From positions 1 through 45,309 of the forward strand of contig CAZIUB010000034.1 of NCBI GenBank assembly GCA_964542425.1: 45,309 nt of DNA, given 5' to 3'. The position numbers and the translations under genes are program-made. Shown here one piece after another: positions 25,936-33,612 of this stretch; position 1 is the first letter of the stretch, and each line of letters opens with the position of its first letter. Source of the DNA: Dongia_A sp964542425. GTDB taxonomy: Bacteria > Pseudomonadota > Alphaproteobacteria > Dongiales > Dongiaceae. The notes below the pieces were generated by a model. The model was not told where the DNA came from and made no database searches. It worked only from the letters and a program-made list of their open reading frames with translations.

Positions 25936-27093
25936 TCATGCCTTGCTGCCCGTTGCCGCGGGCTGATTCGCCAACCACGAGTGTGGCCGGGTTCCTAGCC
26001 CCGCCGCGATTTCCGCCTGCCCGATCCGCGCGAAATGGAAACCCAAACTCGCTAGGGTCCAAAGTGCCACCGCCGCCAACCCTGCCCCCGGCGCGCTCAA
26101 CAGAATTGCGACGGTCAGGATCGCGAGGTTGGGATTGCGCCTGGCGGTGATCTGCCGGACCCAGGAATCGAGCGGTCGCCAGGCATGGATCTCGAATTCG
26201 TAGCGCCACAGGAACCACCCCTCCTGCAACCGGCCGATCAGATACCCACCGATGACGACCCAGAGCGCCCAATCGAGCCCCGCCCCGGCGGAACCCAGCC
26301 CCGTGGCCCAAGCCCAATACCAGAAGGGTGGGTGCACAAGGTCGATGCCGTGATCGAACACATTGCCCCATTTGCCGGAGGCGAGCGTGACCCGCGCGAG
26401 CTTGCCGTCCACCGTATCCAGGAAGCACATCCCCCAGGCGGCCACCAATCCAGGCAGGAACCAGCCCTCCAGGAAGAGCCAGAAGGCGAGCACGACCAGA
26501 AGCGCACTCGCCGCCGTCACCTGATTGGGCGTGATACCCTGGTGCACGCAATACCGCGTCATGCGCAGGGCCGGCCAAGGCCAGACATGTTTGGTCACGA
26601 AATCGGTGACGCCCTTGTAGGAGGCCGTGAACAGCTTCTGTTCAATTTCGGCCGAACTCCAATCAGATATTTTCAGGATCAATGGGTTGGCTCTTTTTCT
26701 TAACGCCTTTTCTAGCGAACCGTCGGCCAGTGCGGCAGGCCCTAGAACGCGTATTCCCGGTGCCTCGGCCATCGGCCGCGCCTCGATCAATGCGATCGCC
26801 TGGTCACGATCCGCTGGGCCAACAGAGTGCACGCCAATCACCGCGCCGCTCGCATCCCCGGATGTCAGTGCCGCGCCCGGTGCACCAACCAGCCCACCCA
26901 CCAGCGAATCGTCCACCACGTGATCCGCGCGCCACAGCAGCATCGGTCCCGGCCAATAACCCGAATCGCCCAAGTTCACTTGCTGCGTGACGCCTCGGCG
27001 CACCAAGCCGCGGCGCAGGCGCTCGGAGGCGCTCAGGCCAAAAAAGCGCTCGCTCGTTTTCGCGACGAGGCAATAAGCGATATCTTCCGCCAC
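25936..27093 (-). CDS. CDP-alcohol phosphatidyltransferase, second copy
   Basis: About 385 residues from a proposed GTG start at 27093 (GGGG lies about 9 bases upstream). The frame stays open further to 27354, but that part translates an intergenic palindromic repeat (VIAGRDPAIHG) and is rejected. Residues 1-140 form a soluble domain resembling a worn nucleotidyltransferase, followed by YKGVTD. The membrane part has the complete signature DTVDGKLAR, G, NVFDHGID, followed by VHPPFWYWAWA. It is a paralogue of the enzyme at 11165-12451. On the minus strand it is first in a block with the lipid kinase and Tam41-like genes, next to spt, which suggests that it attaches a headgroup to phosphorylated or CDP-activated ceramide. 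This chemistry is inferred. Confidence 0.83.
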   Translation of the reverse strand: MAEDIAYCLVAKTSERFFGLSASERLRRGLVRRGVTQQVNLGDSGYWPGPMLLWRADHVVDDSLVGGLVGAPGAALTSGDASGAVIGVHSVGPADRDQAIALIEARPMAEAPGIRVLGPAALADGSLEKALRKRANPLILKISDWSSAEIEQKLFTASYKGVTDFVTKHVWPWPALRMTRYCVHQGITPNQVTAASALLVVLAFWLFLEGWFLPGLVAAWGMCFLDTVDGKLARVTLASGKWGNVFDHGIDLVHPPFWYWAWATGLGSAGAGLDWALWVVIGGYLIGRLQEGWFLWRYEFEIHAWRPLDSWVRQITARRNPNLAILTVAILLSAPGAGLAAVALWTLASLGFHFARIGQAEIAAGLGTRPHSWLANQPAATGSKA

Positions 27094-27151
27094 GATCCCA
27101 TTCCCCAACGCTAAAGTCTTCTTTGTTTGGGTAGACTCACATTTGATCCCG

Positions 27152-27213
27152 TCATGCCCGGGCTTGAGCCCTACGCATCCATGGATCGCCGGGTCGCGCC
27201 CGGCGATGACAAT
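27152..27213. repeat. Alphaproteobacterial REP-type palindromic repeat
   Basis: The segment has the familiar form gtcatgcccgggcttgagcc, a short spacer, then atcgccggg (27187-27195) pairing perfectly with cccggcgat (27201-27209). It lies in the 308-base gap between divergent genes (starts at 27093 and 27402), which otherwise shows no gene. Translated, it gives the VIAGRDPAIHG-type peptide often seen in spurious gene calls of this class of bacteria. Confidence 0.7.
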
Positions 27214-27401
27214 CCTGAACAAGATGCCAGCCCATGTGGAAACCACTTTAATGGGCCACGTCTTCCGGCCCCGCGGTTTTAGGAATATCGGGCGGGTCCC
27301 CGCCCGTCCACTGGGAATTTCTCGGGCCTCTTGGGTTAAAGGCTTGACCGGCATGGAAAATTGCGACCAAACAACCGATAGAAACCCCTTCCCGGAGCCT
27401 C

Positions 27402-28328
27402 ATGTTCGCGCTGGCGCATCTTTCCGACCCGCATCTGGCCGCCTGGTCCGCCGGGGGCCCAGCCGCGCTCATGAACAAGCGCATCACCGGTTTCCTGTCC
27501 TGGGTCTGGAACCGGCGAAAGATTCATCTTCCCCGCGTGCTCGGCCTGTTGCTGGCCGATCTCAAATCCCAGCACCCCGATCATGTCGCCTTGACCGGCG
27601 ACATCATCAATATCTCCGCCCTTGACGAATACATCCGGGCGCGAGCCTGGCTCGCATCCTGGGCCGATCCGAGGCTGGTCTCGGTCATCCCGGGCAATCA
27701 CGATGCCTATGTGCCGGTTCCGTGGGGTCGGGGGCTCGGGCTTTGGGCGCCCTACATGACCTCTTGGCGGTCGGACACCGATGCTCCAGGAACCCCGCAG
27801 GGCGAAGTTCTATTCCCCTACACCCGCATTCTTGGCGAGGTCGCGATCATCGGCGTTTCCAGCGCCATCCCGACGCTCCCCTTCGTCGCCGCCGGCCGCG
27901 TCGGCCAGGATCAGATGCAGCGCCTGCGCATGACGCTATCATCGCTCAGGGGAACCGGCCTGTTCCGAATCGTGCTCATCCACCACCCGCCTTTTCCGAT
28001 GCCGCTTTGGCACCGGCGCAAGGCACTGCTCGATGCCGATGCCTTTGGCGCGACACTTTCCGAATGCGGCGCCGAGCTGGTGCTGCACGGCCATACGCAC
28101 ATGGCCGCAATGGGGCGCATCGGCGAGGCGCCGGTCATCGGCGTTCCTTCCGCCTCGGCTAGGCCGGCCGGCCACAAGGACGCCGCCGCCTACAACATCT
28201 ATCGGATCGGGCGCGACGGCCCGCATTGGCGCGTCACCACGGAAGTGCGCGGCCTAGTCCCGGACGGCACGGGTTTCGAATCCAAGGGCCACTTCTCCTT
28301 CGATGTCGGGAGTCCGGTGCATGCCTAG
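27402..28328 (+). CDS. Calcineurin-like metallophosphoesterase
   Basis: A 308-residue enzyme with all five metallophosphoesterase blocks: LSDPHLA (DxH), LTGDIINIS, IPGNHDAYVP, LIHHPPFP and LHGHTHMA. Two metal ions bound by these residues cleave phosphate esters. There is no signal peptide or membrane segment, so it is probably cytosolic. It opens a plus-strand series metallophosphatase, LptF-like, LptG-like, and its stop overlaps the next start (ATG 28321 within GTGCATGCCTAG), indicating co-translation. In this setting it may remove a phosphate from a lipid headgroup precursor or from a CDP-linked intermediate (as LpxH does for UDP-linked lipid A). The actual substrate is not visible. Confidence 0.88.
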   Translation: MFALAHLSDPHLAAWSAGGPAALMNKRITGFLSWVWNRRKIHLPRVLGLLLADLKSQHPDHVALTGDIINISALDEYIRARAWLASWADPRLVSVIPGNHDAYVPVPWGRGLGLWAPYMTSWRSDTDAPGTPQGEVLFPYTRILGEVAIIGVSSAIPTLPFVAAGRVGQDQMQRLRMTLSSLRGTGLFRIVLIHHPPFPMPLWHRRKALLDADAFGATLSECGAELVLHGHTHMAAMGRIGEAPVIGVPSASARPAGHKDAAAYNIYRIGRDGPHWRVTTEVRGLVPDGTGFESKGHFSFDVGSPVHA

Positions 28329-29544
28329 CCGCGCCACGCAAGGACGCATTCTGTTGTTCGATTGGTACATCGCCAGGCGGGTCCTGATGCCCTTCCTGGC
28401 GGCGTTGGGCGTCGCGCTCTCGGCCTTGCTGATGGAGCGGCTGATCCGCCTCCTCGACCTCTTCGCCAATCGCGGCGGCCCGCTTTATCTGATCCTGAAA
28501 ATGCTGGGCTTCCTGGTGCCGCATTATCTGGCGCTCGCCATCCCGGCCGCGTTTTTCATCGCCATCCTCTATGTGACGATGCGCCTTTCCCACGACAGCG
28601 AGCTGGACGCCTTCCGGGCGAGCGGTGTTTCCCTGCTCCGGATCGCCGCCCCCGTCATCGCCATGGGATTGGTCCTCACCCTCGTGAGCGCGATCATCAT
28701 CGGCACCTTGCAGCCCTATACCCGTTATGCCTATCGCGCCCTTGCCTATCTGGTCGGCGAAACCTCGTGGAATGCCGCGATCGAAAGCGGCGCGTTCTTC
28801 ACCGGGTTCGGCGGCAAGACCATGTTGATCGGCGACATTTCCAAGGGCGGGCGCGAGCTCGGCCAGATTTTCATCCAGGAAATCGACAACGATGGCCGCA
28901 ACATCGCGATCACCGCGCCGTCGGGCGCACTCGCCATCGACCCCGAGAATTTCTCGCTGAAGCTCGAGCTCAAGGGCGGTGTGCGCATCCAATCGAATGC
29001 CGACGGCACCGAAATCCAGGCGCTGGAATTCGATACCCTTGACCTGCCGCTCGAGATAGAAGCCCCGGAGCCCTTCCGCAATCGCGGCGACAAGGAATCC
29101 GAATTGACGGTAGCCGAGCTGTGGAGCGCGCACGCCGATCGGGCCTCGGGCCTCTCGACCTGGGACATCTCGGCCGAACTCAATTACCGGGCTGTACGGG
29201 TGCTTTCCGTCCTGTTCCTGCCGTTCCTCGCCATTCCCCTCGGCCTATCGTCGCGGCGCAGCCCCCGCAATGTCCGGCGCTGGATCGCGATCGGCATCCT
29301 GATCGGCTATTTCGAGATCGTGCAGCTCGGCCAATCCCTGGTCGAGGAGGGATTGGCGCCGCCGATCCTCGCTCTGTGGCTGCCGTTACTGCTCTTCGCG
29401 TTGCCCAGCCTGTGGCTGTTCGGCGAGGCGCATCGGCGTGTGGGCCAGGACCCGGTCGCTCCGCTGCTCGATCGGATCGACGGGCTCTCCGACCGGTTGC
29501 TGGGGGCAATTCAGGCGCGGTTTCGCCCGCGGAGCGCCGCATGA
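28321..29544 (+). CDS. LptF/LptG (YjgP/YjgQ) family permease, first of pair
   Basis: A 407-residue membrane protein starting at ATG 28321, with GGGAG eight bases upstream. Three N-terminal helices (about residues 20-125), a periplasmic beta-jellyroll-like domain (about 140-265) and three C-terminal helices give the LptF/LptG plan. Family features include FDWYIARRVLMPF at the start and DSELDAFRASGVSLLRI in the coupling loop that contacts the ATPase. In the LPS system LptF and LptG with LptB extract LPS from the inner membrane. No lptB gene or other lpt gene lies nearby; sphingolipid genes surround the pair. They may be the general LPS permeases that happen to lie here, or a dedicated sphingolipid exporter. 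It overlaps the next gene by ATGA. Confidence 0.85.
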   Translation: MPSRATQGRILLFDWYIARRVLMPFLAALGVALSALLMERLIRLLDLFANRGGPLYLILKMLGFLVPHYLALAIPAAFFIAILYVTMRLSHDSELDAFRASGVSLLRIAAPVIAMGLVLTLVSAIIIGTLQPYTRYAYRALAYLVGETSWNAAIESGAFFTGFGGKTMLIGDISKGGRELGQIFIQEIDNDGRNIAITAPSGALAIDPENFSLKLELKGGVRIQSNADGTEIQALEFDTLDLPLEIEAPEPFRNRGDKESELTVAELWSAHADRASGLSTWDISAELNYRAVRVLSVLFLPFLAIPLGLSSRRSPRNVRRWIAIGILIGYFEIVQLGQSLVEEGLAPPILALWLPLLLFALPSLWLFGEAHRRVGQDPVAPLLDRIDGLSDRLLGAIQARFRPRSAA

Positions 29545-30629
29545 AAACTTTCCGCCGCTACGCGCTTCGCCTGTTCCTGTGGAATTTCCTGCTGGTCTGG
29601 CTCGGCCTCACCGCGCTGTTGCAGATTTTCGATCTCCTGAACAACGGCGGCGAGGTGATGGAGCGCCATCCGCGCGAGATTTCGGCGCTTGGCGAATATA
29701 TGTTATGGCGCCTGCCGGAGATCGCGACCTTCCTGGTGCCGTTTTCGGTGCTGGTGGGCACGCTGCTTTGCCTGGGGCGTCTGGAGCGCGGCCGTGAAAT
29801 CACCGCGCTCAAGGCGGCGGGCGTTCCCTATTTCCGCATCCTCATCGCCTTCGTGCCGGGCGTAACCCTGATCGCGATCGGGCATTTCCTGCTCGCCGAC
29901 CAGATCGTGCCCAGCGCCATCAACCATCTTCTCTCGCGCAATCTCTATGTCGAGAAGAAGGTCAAGAACGATGCCGAGGATCAGCGCGTCTGGGTTCAGG
30001 ACGGAACCAACGTCGTGCAAGCGGGCCGCGCCAGCGATCAGGGCCTCACACTCGCCGATGTGTGGATCTATCGCCGCGATCGGTCGGGCCGGATCGTCGA
30101 GCAGGCCTTCGCCAAGCGCGCCATTTTCGACGTCCGGTCGGCGAACTGGACCTTGCGCAACGTGGCCCGCACCAGGCTGCGCCCCGATGAGGTGGACCCG
30201 GTCGTCACCGAACCGAAGGCGGCCTGGAAGACACGCCTAGGGCCCCAGGAATTCTCCGATCTGATCGAGCGCCCGCAATCCATGCCCTTGACCCGGCTCT
30301 GGAGTTTCGCCACCTCCGCCCAGATCGGTGTCCGCCCGACCTATTTCTACGAGACCTGGATGCAAAAGCGGATCGCGCTCCCGGTGGGCTCGATCCTGAT
30401 GATCCTGTTGGCGGCGCCAGTCGCCCACGGGCTCTATCAGCGCGACCGCAATTTAGCGACCGGCATGGCCGCCGGTTTCGCGCTCGGATTCGTCTATTTC
30501 GTCTTTGATGGCCTAGTTCAGGCGATGGGAGAAAGCGGGGCCATTCCACCCTTCTTCGCGGCGTGGCTGCCGGCGCTGCTGTTCGCCGCCATCGGCGGGC
30601 TGGCCTTGATCCGCCAGGAGGGCCTGTGA
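29541..30629 (+). CDS. LptF/LptG (YjgP/YjgQ) family permease, second of pair
   Basis: A 362-residue membrane protein starting at ATG 29541, overlapping the preceding stop as ATGA. The N-terminal helices follow FRRYALRLFLWNFLLVW. The coupling loop reads RGREITALKAAGVPYFRI, which matches the LptG/F consensus, and the periplasmic domain contains RVWVQDGTNVVQAG (LptG-like rW...g). Three C-terminal helices end the protein. With its neighbour it should form a heterodimer served by a separate ATPase. Of the two, this one looks more like LptG. It is followed by a 187-base AT-rich gap without a gene, ahead of the hydroxylase gene. Confidence 0.86.
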   Translation: MKTFRRYALRLFLWNFLLVWLGLTALLQIFDLLNNGGEVMERHPREISALGEYMLWRLPEIATFLVPFSVLVGTLLCLGRLERGREITALKAAGVPYFRILIAFVPGVTLIAIGHFLLADQIVPSAINHLLSRNLYVEKKVKNDAEDQRVWVQDGTNVVQAGRASDQGLTLADVWIYRRDRSGRIVEQAFAKRAIFDVRSANWTLRNVARTRLRPDEVDPVVTEPKAAWKTRLGPQEFSDLIERPQSMPLTRLWSFATSAQIGVRPTYFYETWMQKRIALPVGSILMILLAAPVAHGLYQRDRNLATGMAAGFALGFVYFVFDGLVQAMGESGAIPPFFAAWLPALLFAAIGGLALIRQEGL

Positions 30630-30816
30630 GCGTTCCACCAGAAAGGCCAGATTCTCTGAATTTTATCGTTCAGTTTCAATTTCTTATAGCGTGATATTCC
30701 ATTTGCTCCGCAAGCTTCTTCACAGTGGCGCGTTAGGCGGCCAATGCTTGCTACCCCCCTCCCTCCCGACTAGATTTGCGCCCGACAAGGGCTCCTAGGA
30801 TTCGGTCACTGGCACC

Positions 30817-31608
30817 ATGACAACGTCCAACGAAAAGCGGCGGCACAATCTGGCGCGCATGAACATGCGCGGTCTGCTGGACGCGTTTTTTCGCTACGCC
30901 GCCGTGCGGACCTATCTCATCCTGGGTGCTGCCAGCATTTTTGCGATGTGGCATTGGTACGTGACGATCGCGCCGCCGATCGTCGCCATGCTCGCGGCAC
31001 TCATTGTCTACCCGCTGGTCTGGTATCTGCTGCACCGCTTCGTGCTGCATGAGCAATACCTCTACAAGTGGACGATGACCGCGGCGACCTGGAAGCGGAT
31101 TCATTTCGATCATCATCAGGACCCGAACGATCTTTCGGTGCTGTTCGGCGCGCTTTATACGACGCTGCCCACCATCGGGCTGGTCACGCTGCCGATCGGT
31201 TACGCGATCGGCGGGCCGGCGGGTGCCGCCTCGGCCTTCGGCACCGGAATGCTAACCACCTGCGCCTACGAATTCTGCCATTGCGTGCAGCACCTCAACA
31301 CCCAGCCCCGCACCGCCTTCATGAAGCGCATCAAACGGTTGCATCTGGCCCACCACTTCCACGACGAAAGCGGCAATTTCGGCATCACCAATTTCCTTTG
31401 GGACCGCTTGCTTGGAACCTATTACGCCGATGTGGGTGGGCGGCCCCGCAGCGCCACCGTCTTCAACATCGGTTACACGGCCGAGATGGCGCGGGCCTAT
31501 CCCTGGGTCAACCGGCTTTCGGGCGGCACGCGGGGCGACGGCAATCCGAGGCGTTTCCGCGACAAACAGGAACCTGACGCCGACCAATCCGGGCGCTTGC
31601 GGTTCTAG
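30817..31608 (+). CDS. Fatty acid / sphingoid hydroxylase (FA_hydroxylase superfamily)
   Basis: A 263-residue integral membrane di-iron enzyme of the sterol desaturase/fatty acid hydroxylase superfamily. The histidine boxes are HRFVLH (near residue 74), HFDHH (near 95), HCVQH (near 153) and HLAHHFH (near 174), with hydrophobic segments between them. Related enzymes hydroxylate the fatty acid or long-chain base of ceramides in eukaryotes (Scs7 and Sur2 types) and carotenoids in bacteria. It is followed after three bases by the ceramide synthase gene, so hydroxylation of a sphingolipid chain is the best inference. An AT-rich 187-base segment precedes it and may hold the promoter for this and the next two genes. 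Confidence 0.82.
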   Translation: MTTSNEKRRHNLARMNMRGLLDAFFRYAAVRTYLILGAASIFAMWHWYVTIAPPIVAMLAALIVYPLVWYLLHRFVLHEQYLYKWTMTAATWKRIHFDHHQDPNDLSVLFGALYTTLPTIGLVTLPIGYAIGGPAGAASAFGTGMLTTCAYEFCHCVQHLNTQPRTAFMKRIKRLHLAHHFHDESGNFGITNFLWDRLLGTYYADVGGRPRSATVFNIGYTAEMARAYPWVNRLSGGTRGDGNPRRFRDKQEPDADQSGRLRF

Positions 31609-31611
31609 ATC

Positions 31612-32751
31612 ATGTGCAGTGGACTGAGCGTCGCGCCGGTCACGGGCAAACAGGATCGGCGCGCGTTCATTGCGTTTCCCAAGCGGCTCTACGCGGGTCA
31701 CAAGGGCTATGTGGCGCCCCTGGATCTGGAGCGGCTGGAAGCCATCGACCCGGCTAGGAATCCCTATTTCCAGCACGCCGAGGTCGCGTTGTTCGTGGCC
31801 CGGCGCGGGCCGCGGATCGTCGGGCGCGTAAGCGCGCAGATTTGCCGGCTCTCCCTCGAGAAGACCGGCCGGCGCATCGGTCATTTCGGCTATCTGGACG
31901 CGGTCGACGACGGGCAAGTCTTTGCCGCCTTGCTCGAAACCGTTGAGAGCTGGCTCCGGGCGCGCGGCATGGAAAGCGCTTTGGGTCCGCTTAGTTTCTC
32001 CACCAACGAGGAATGCGGCCAATTGATCGACGGCTTCGAGCGCACGCCGATGCTGATGATGCCCTTTCACTTGCCGTATCAGGGGCCGCGCATCGAGACG
32101 CTCGGCTACGCCAAGGCCAAGGATCTTCTGGCCTATGTCGTGGACGAGGCAACCTATCGCGCGATCGGCACCCACCGCATCCTCGAGAAACTGCGCCAGG
32201 ACGGACGCGTGCGCCTGCGCAAGGTCGACATGGGCAATCTGAGGCGCGATCTGGCGCTCATCCTCGATATCTTCAACGAATCCTGGGGGGCCAATTGGGG
32301 CATGGTCCCCTTCACCCAGGCCGAGATCGAGATGGCGGCCAAGGCGATGAAGCCGCTCATCGATCCCGATCTGGTAGTGATCGCCGAATTCGACGGCGAG
32401 CCGGCCGGCATGCTGGTCTGCCTGCCCAATCTCTTGGAAGCCATCGCCGATCTCGATGGCCGGCTGCTCCCCTTCGGTTGGCTGAAGCTGCTGTGGCGCT
32501 TGAAGCGCAAGACCTTGACGACCGCCCGCATCCCCCTCATGGGCATTCGCACGAAACACCATGGCTCGCTCCTGGGCGCCACTTTGCTGCCCCTGATGTT
32601 CGACCGGTTGAAGGAGCCGTTCCTGGCGCGTGGGCTGAAAAGCGTCGAACTCTCTTGGATTCTCGAAGACAACATTTCGATGCGCCGCGTCCTCGAAGGC
32701 ATCGGCGCCAAGGTTCACAAGACCTACCGCTTGTACGAGAAGGCGCTGTGA
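31612..32751 (+). CDS. bcerS: Bacterial ceramide synthase (GNAT-type N-acyltransferase)
   Basis: A 379-residue protein matching the bacterial ceramide synthase family, known in Caulobacter, which is unrelated to eukaryotic ceramide synthases. Recognisable pieces are FIAFPKRLYAGHKGYVAPL, RNPYFQHAEVALFVA, RIVGRVSAQI, GHFGYLDAVDD, LGPLSFSTNEECGQLIDGF and YAKAKDLLAYVVD; the second half contains a GNAT-like fold with SVELSWILEDN. It N-acylates the long-chain base or its keto form to give ceramide. It starts at ATG 31612, three bases after the hydroxylase stop, and overlaps the next gene as GTGA. No signal peptide is visible, so it is cytosolic or peripheral. Many databases label such proteins simply as hypothetical or N-acetyltransferase. 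Confidence 0.85.
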   Translation: MCSGLSVAPVTGKQDRRAFIAFPKRLYAGHKGYVAPLDLERLEAIDPARNPYFQHAEVALFVARRGPRIVGRVSAQICRLSLEKTGRRIGHFGYLDAVDDGQVFAALLETVESWLRARGMESALGPLSFSTNEECGQLIDGFERTPMLMMPFHLPYQGPRIETLGYAKAKDLLAYVVDEATYRAIGTHRILEKLRQDGRVRLRKVDMGNLRRDLALILDIFNESWGANWGMVPFTQAEIEMAAKAMKPLIDPDLVVIAEFDGEPAGMLVCLPNLLEAIADLDGRLLPFGWLKLLWRLKRKTLTTARIPLMGIRTKHHGSLLGATLLPLMFDRLKEPFLARGLKSVELSWILEDNISMRRVLEGIGAKVHKTYRLYEKAL

Positions 32752-33542
32752 ACGCCCTCATCCTGGCCGGCAGCCGTGGCGCGCACGATCCCCTGGCATT
32801 GGCCGCCCGGGTTCGGCACAAGACCCTGTTGCCGATCCAGGGGCAGCCGATGCTTCTCGGAATCGTGCGAACGCTGCTCGATCATCCGTCGATCGATTGC
32901 GTCCATGTCTCGATCGAGGACGAAGACGCGATGATGCAAGTTCCGGAATTGGCGGCGCTCATGCGCGAGGGGATTGTGCGACGGATCGCGACCGGCAATT
33001 CTCCGGCGGCCAGCCTGGCGCACGCGATCACGGAAATCGGAATCGATTGCCCCCTCCTGGTCACGACCGGCGATCACCCGCTGCTGACGATGGCGATGGT
33101 GGATGCCTTTCTGGCGGGCGTGCCAGGAGATTGCGATTTCGCGGCGGCGGTGGCGCCCGGGAAACTCGTCGCCGCTTCCTATCCGGGTGCCATCCGCACC
33201 TTCTATCGCTTAGGCGGCCGGCGCTACAGCGGTTGCAATCTCTTCCTCGCGCGCAATGCCAAGGCGGCGCGCGTCGCCGATTACTGGCAGCGCCTGGAAA
33301 GGTTTCGCAAACGGCCCTTGCGCCTGATCTGGGAGGTGGGGCCGTTGGCACTTATCGGAATCGTATCGGGGCTCATGGATTTGGATGGCGCCTGCCGGCT
33401 GTTGTCGGCGCGCGTGGGCGCGAGGATCGCATCCGTCGAACTCCAATTCGCCGAGGCGGCGATCGATGTCGACACGCCCGAGGATTGGCGCCTGGTCGAG
33501 GAGATTTTCGCCAAGCGCGAGGGCAACAACACGCTTCGGTGA
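32748..33542 (+). CDS. MobA-like nucleotidyltransferase
   Basis: A 264-residue protein starting with GTG at 32748, overlapping the ceramide synthase stop (GTGA). The N-terminus NALILAGSRGAHDPLAL followed by HKTLLPIQGQPML is a nucleotidyltransferase loop with the invariant lysine. VTTGDHPLLT provides the metal-binding acidic position. The full GxGTRM pattern is modified to GSRGAHDP, as in MobA-like and some sugar- or alcohol-phosphate cytidylyltransferases. An enzyme making a CDP-alcohol or NDP-sugar for headgroup addition is likely, given the CDP-alcohol transferases in the region. The exact nucleotide and substrate are unknown. A stem-loop follows the stop codon. Confidence 0.8.
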   Translation: MNALILAGSRGAHDPLALAARVRHKTLLPIQGQPMLLGIVRTLLDHPSIDCVHVSIEDEDAMMQVPELAALMREGIVRRIATGNSPAASLAHAITEIGIDCPLLVTTGDHPLLTMAMVDAFLAGVPGDCDFAAAVAPGKLVAASYPGAIRTFYRLGGRRYSGCNLFLARNAKAARVADYWQRLERFRKRPLRLIWEVGPLALIGIVSGLMDLDGACRLLSARVGARIASVELQFAEAAIDVDTPEDWRLVEEIFAKREGNNTLR

Positions 33543-33569
33543 GAGGGAGAGCCATTTTCCCTCTCCCTC
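33543..33569. terminator. Hairpin between convergent genes
   Basis: gagggagag (33543-33551) pairs perfectly with ctctccctc (33561-33569) around a 9-base loop containing TTTT. It begins at the stop codon of the MobA-like gene and lies between convergent genes, so it may end transcription in either direction. The stem is similar to the ccctctccc repeat at 25865-25885. Confidence 0.5.
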
Positions 33570-33612
33570 CGGGGGCGACAGGCGAAGCCGAGGACGGTGA
33601 GGGGGCAAGGCC

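Noticed and set aside
27094..27354. N-terminal extension of the second CDP-alcohol transferase
   Set aside because: It translates a REP-type palindrome (VIAGRDPAIHG) and lacks similarity to the paralogue, so the GTG at 27093 is preferred.
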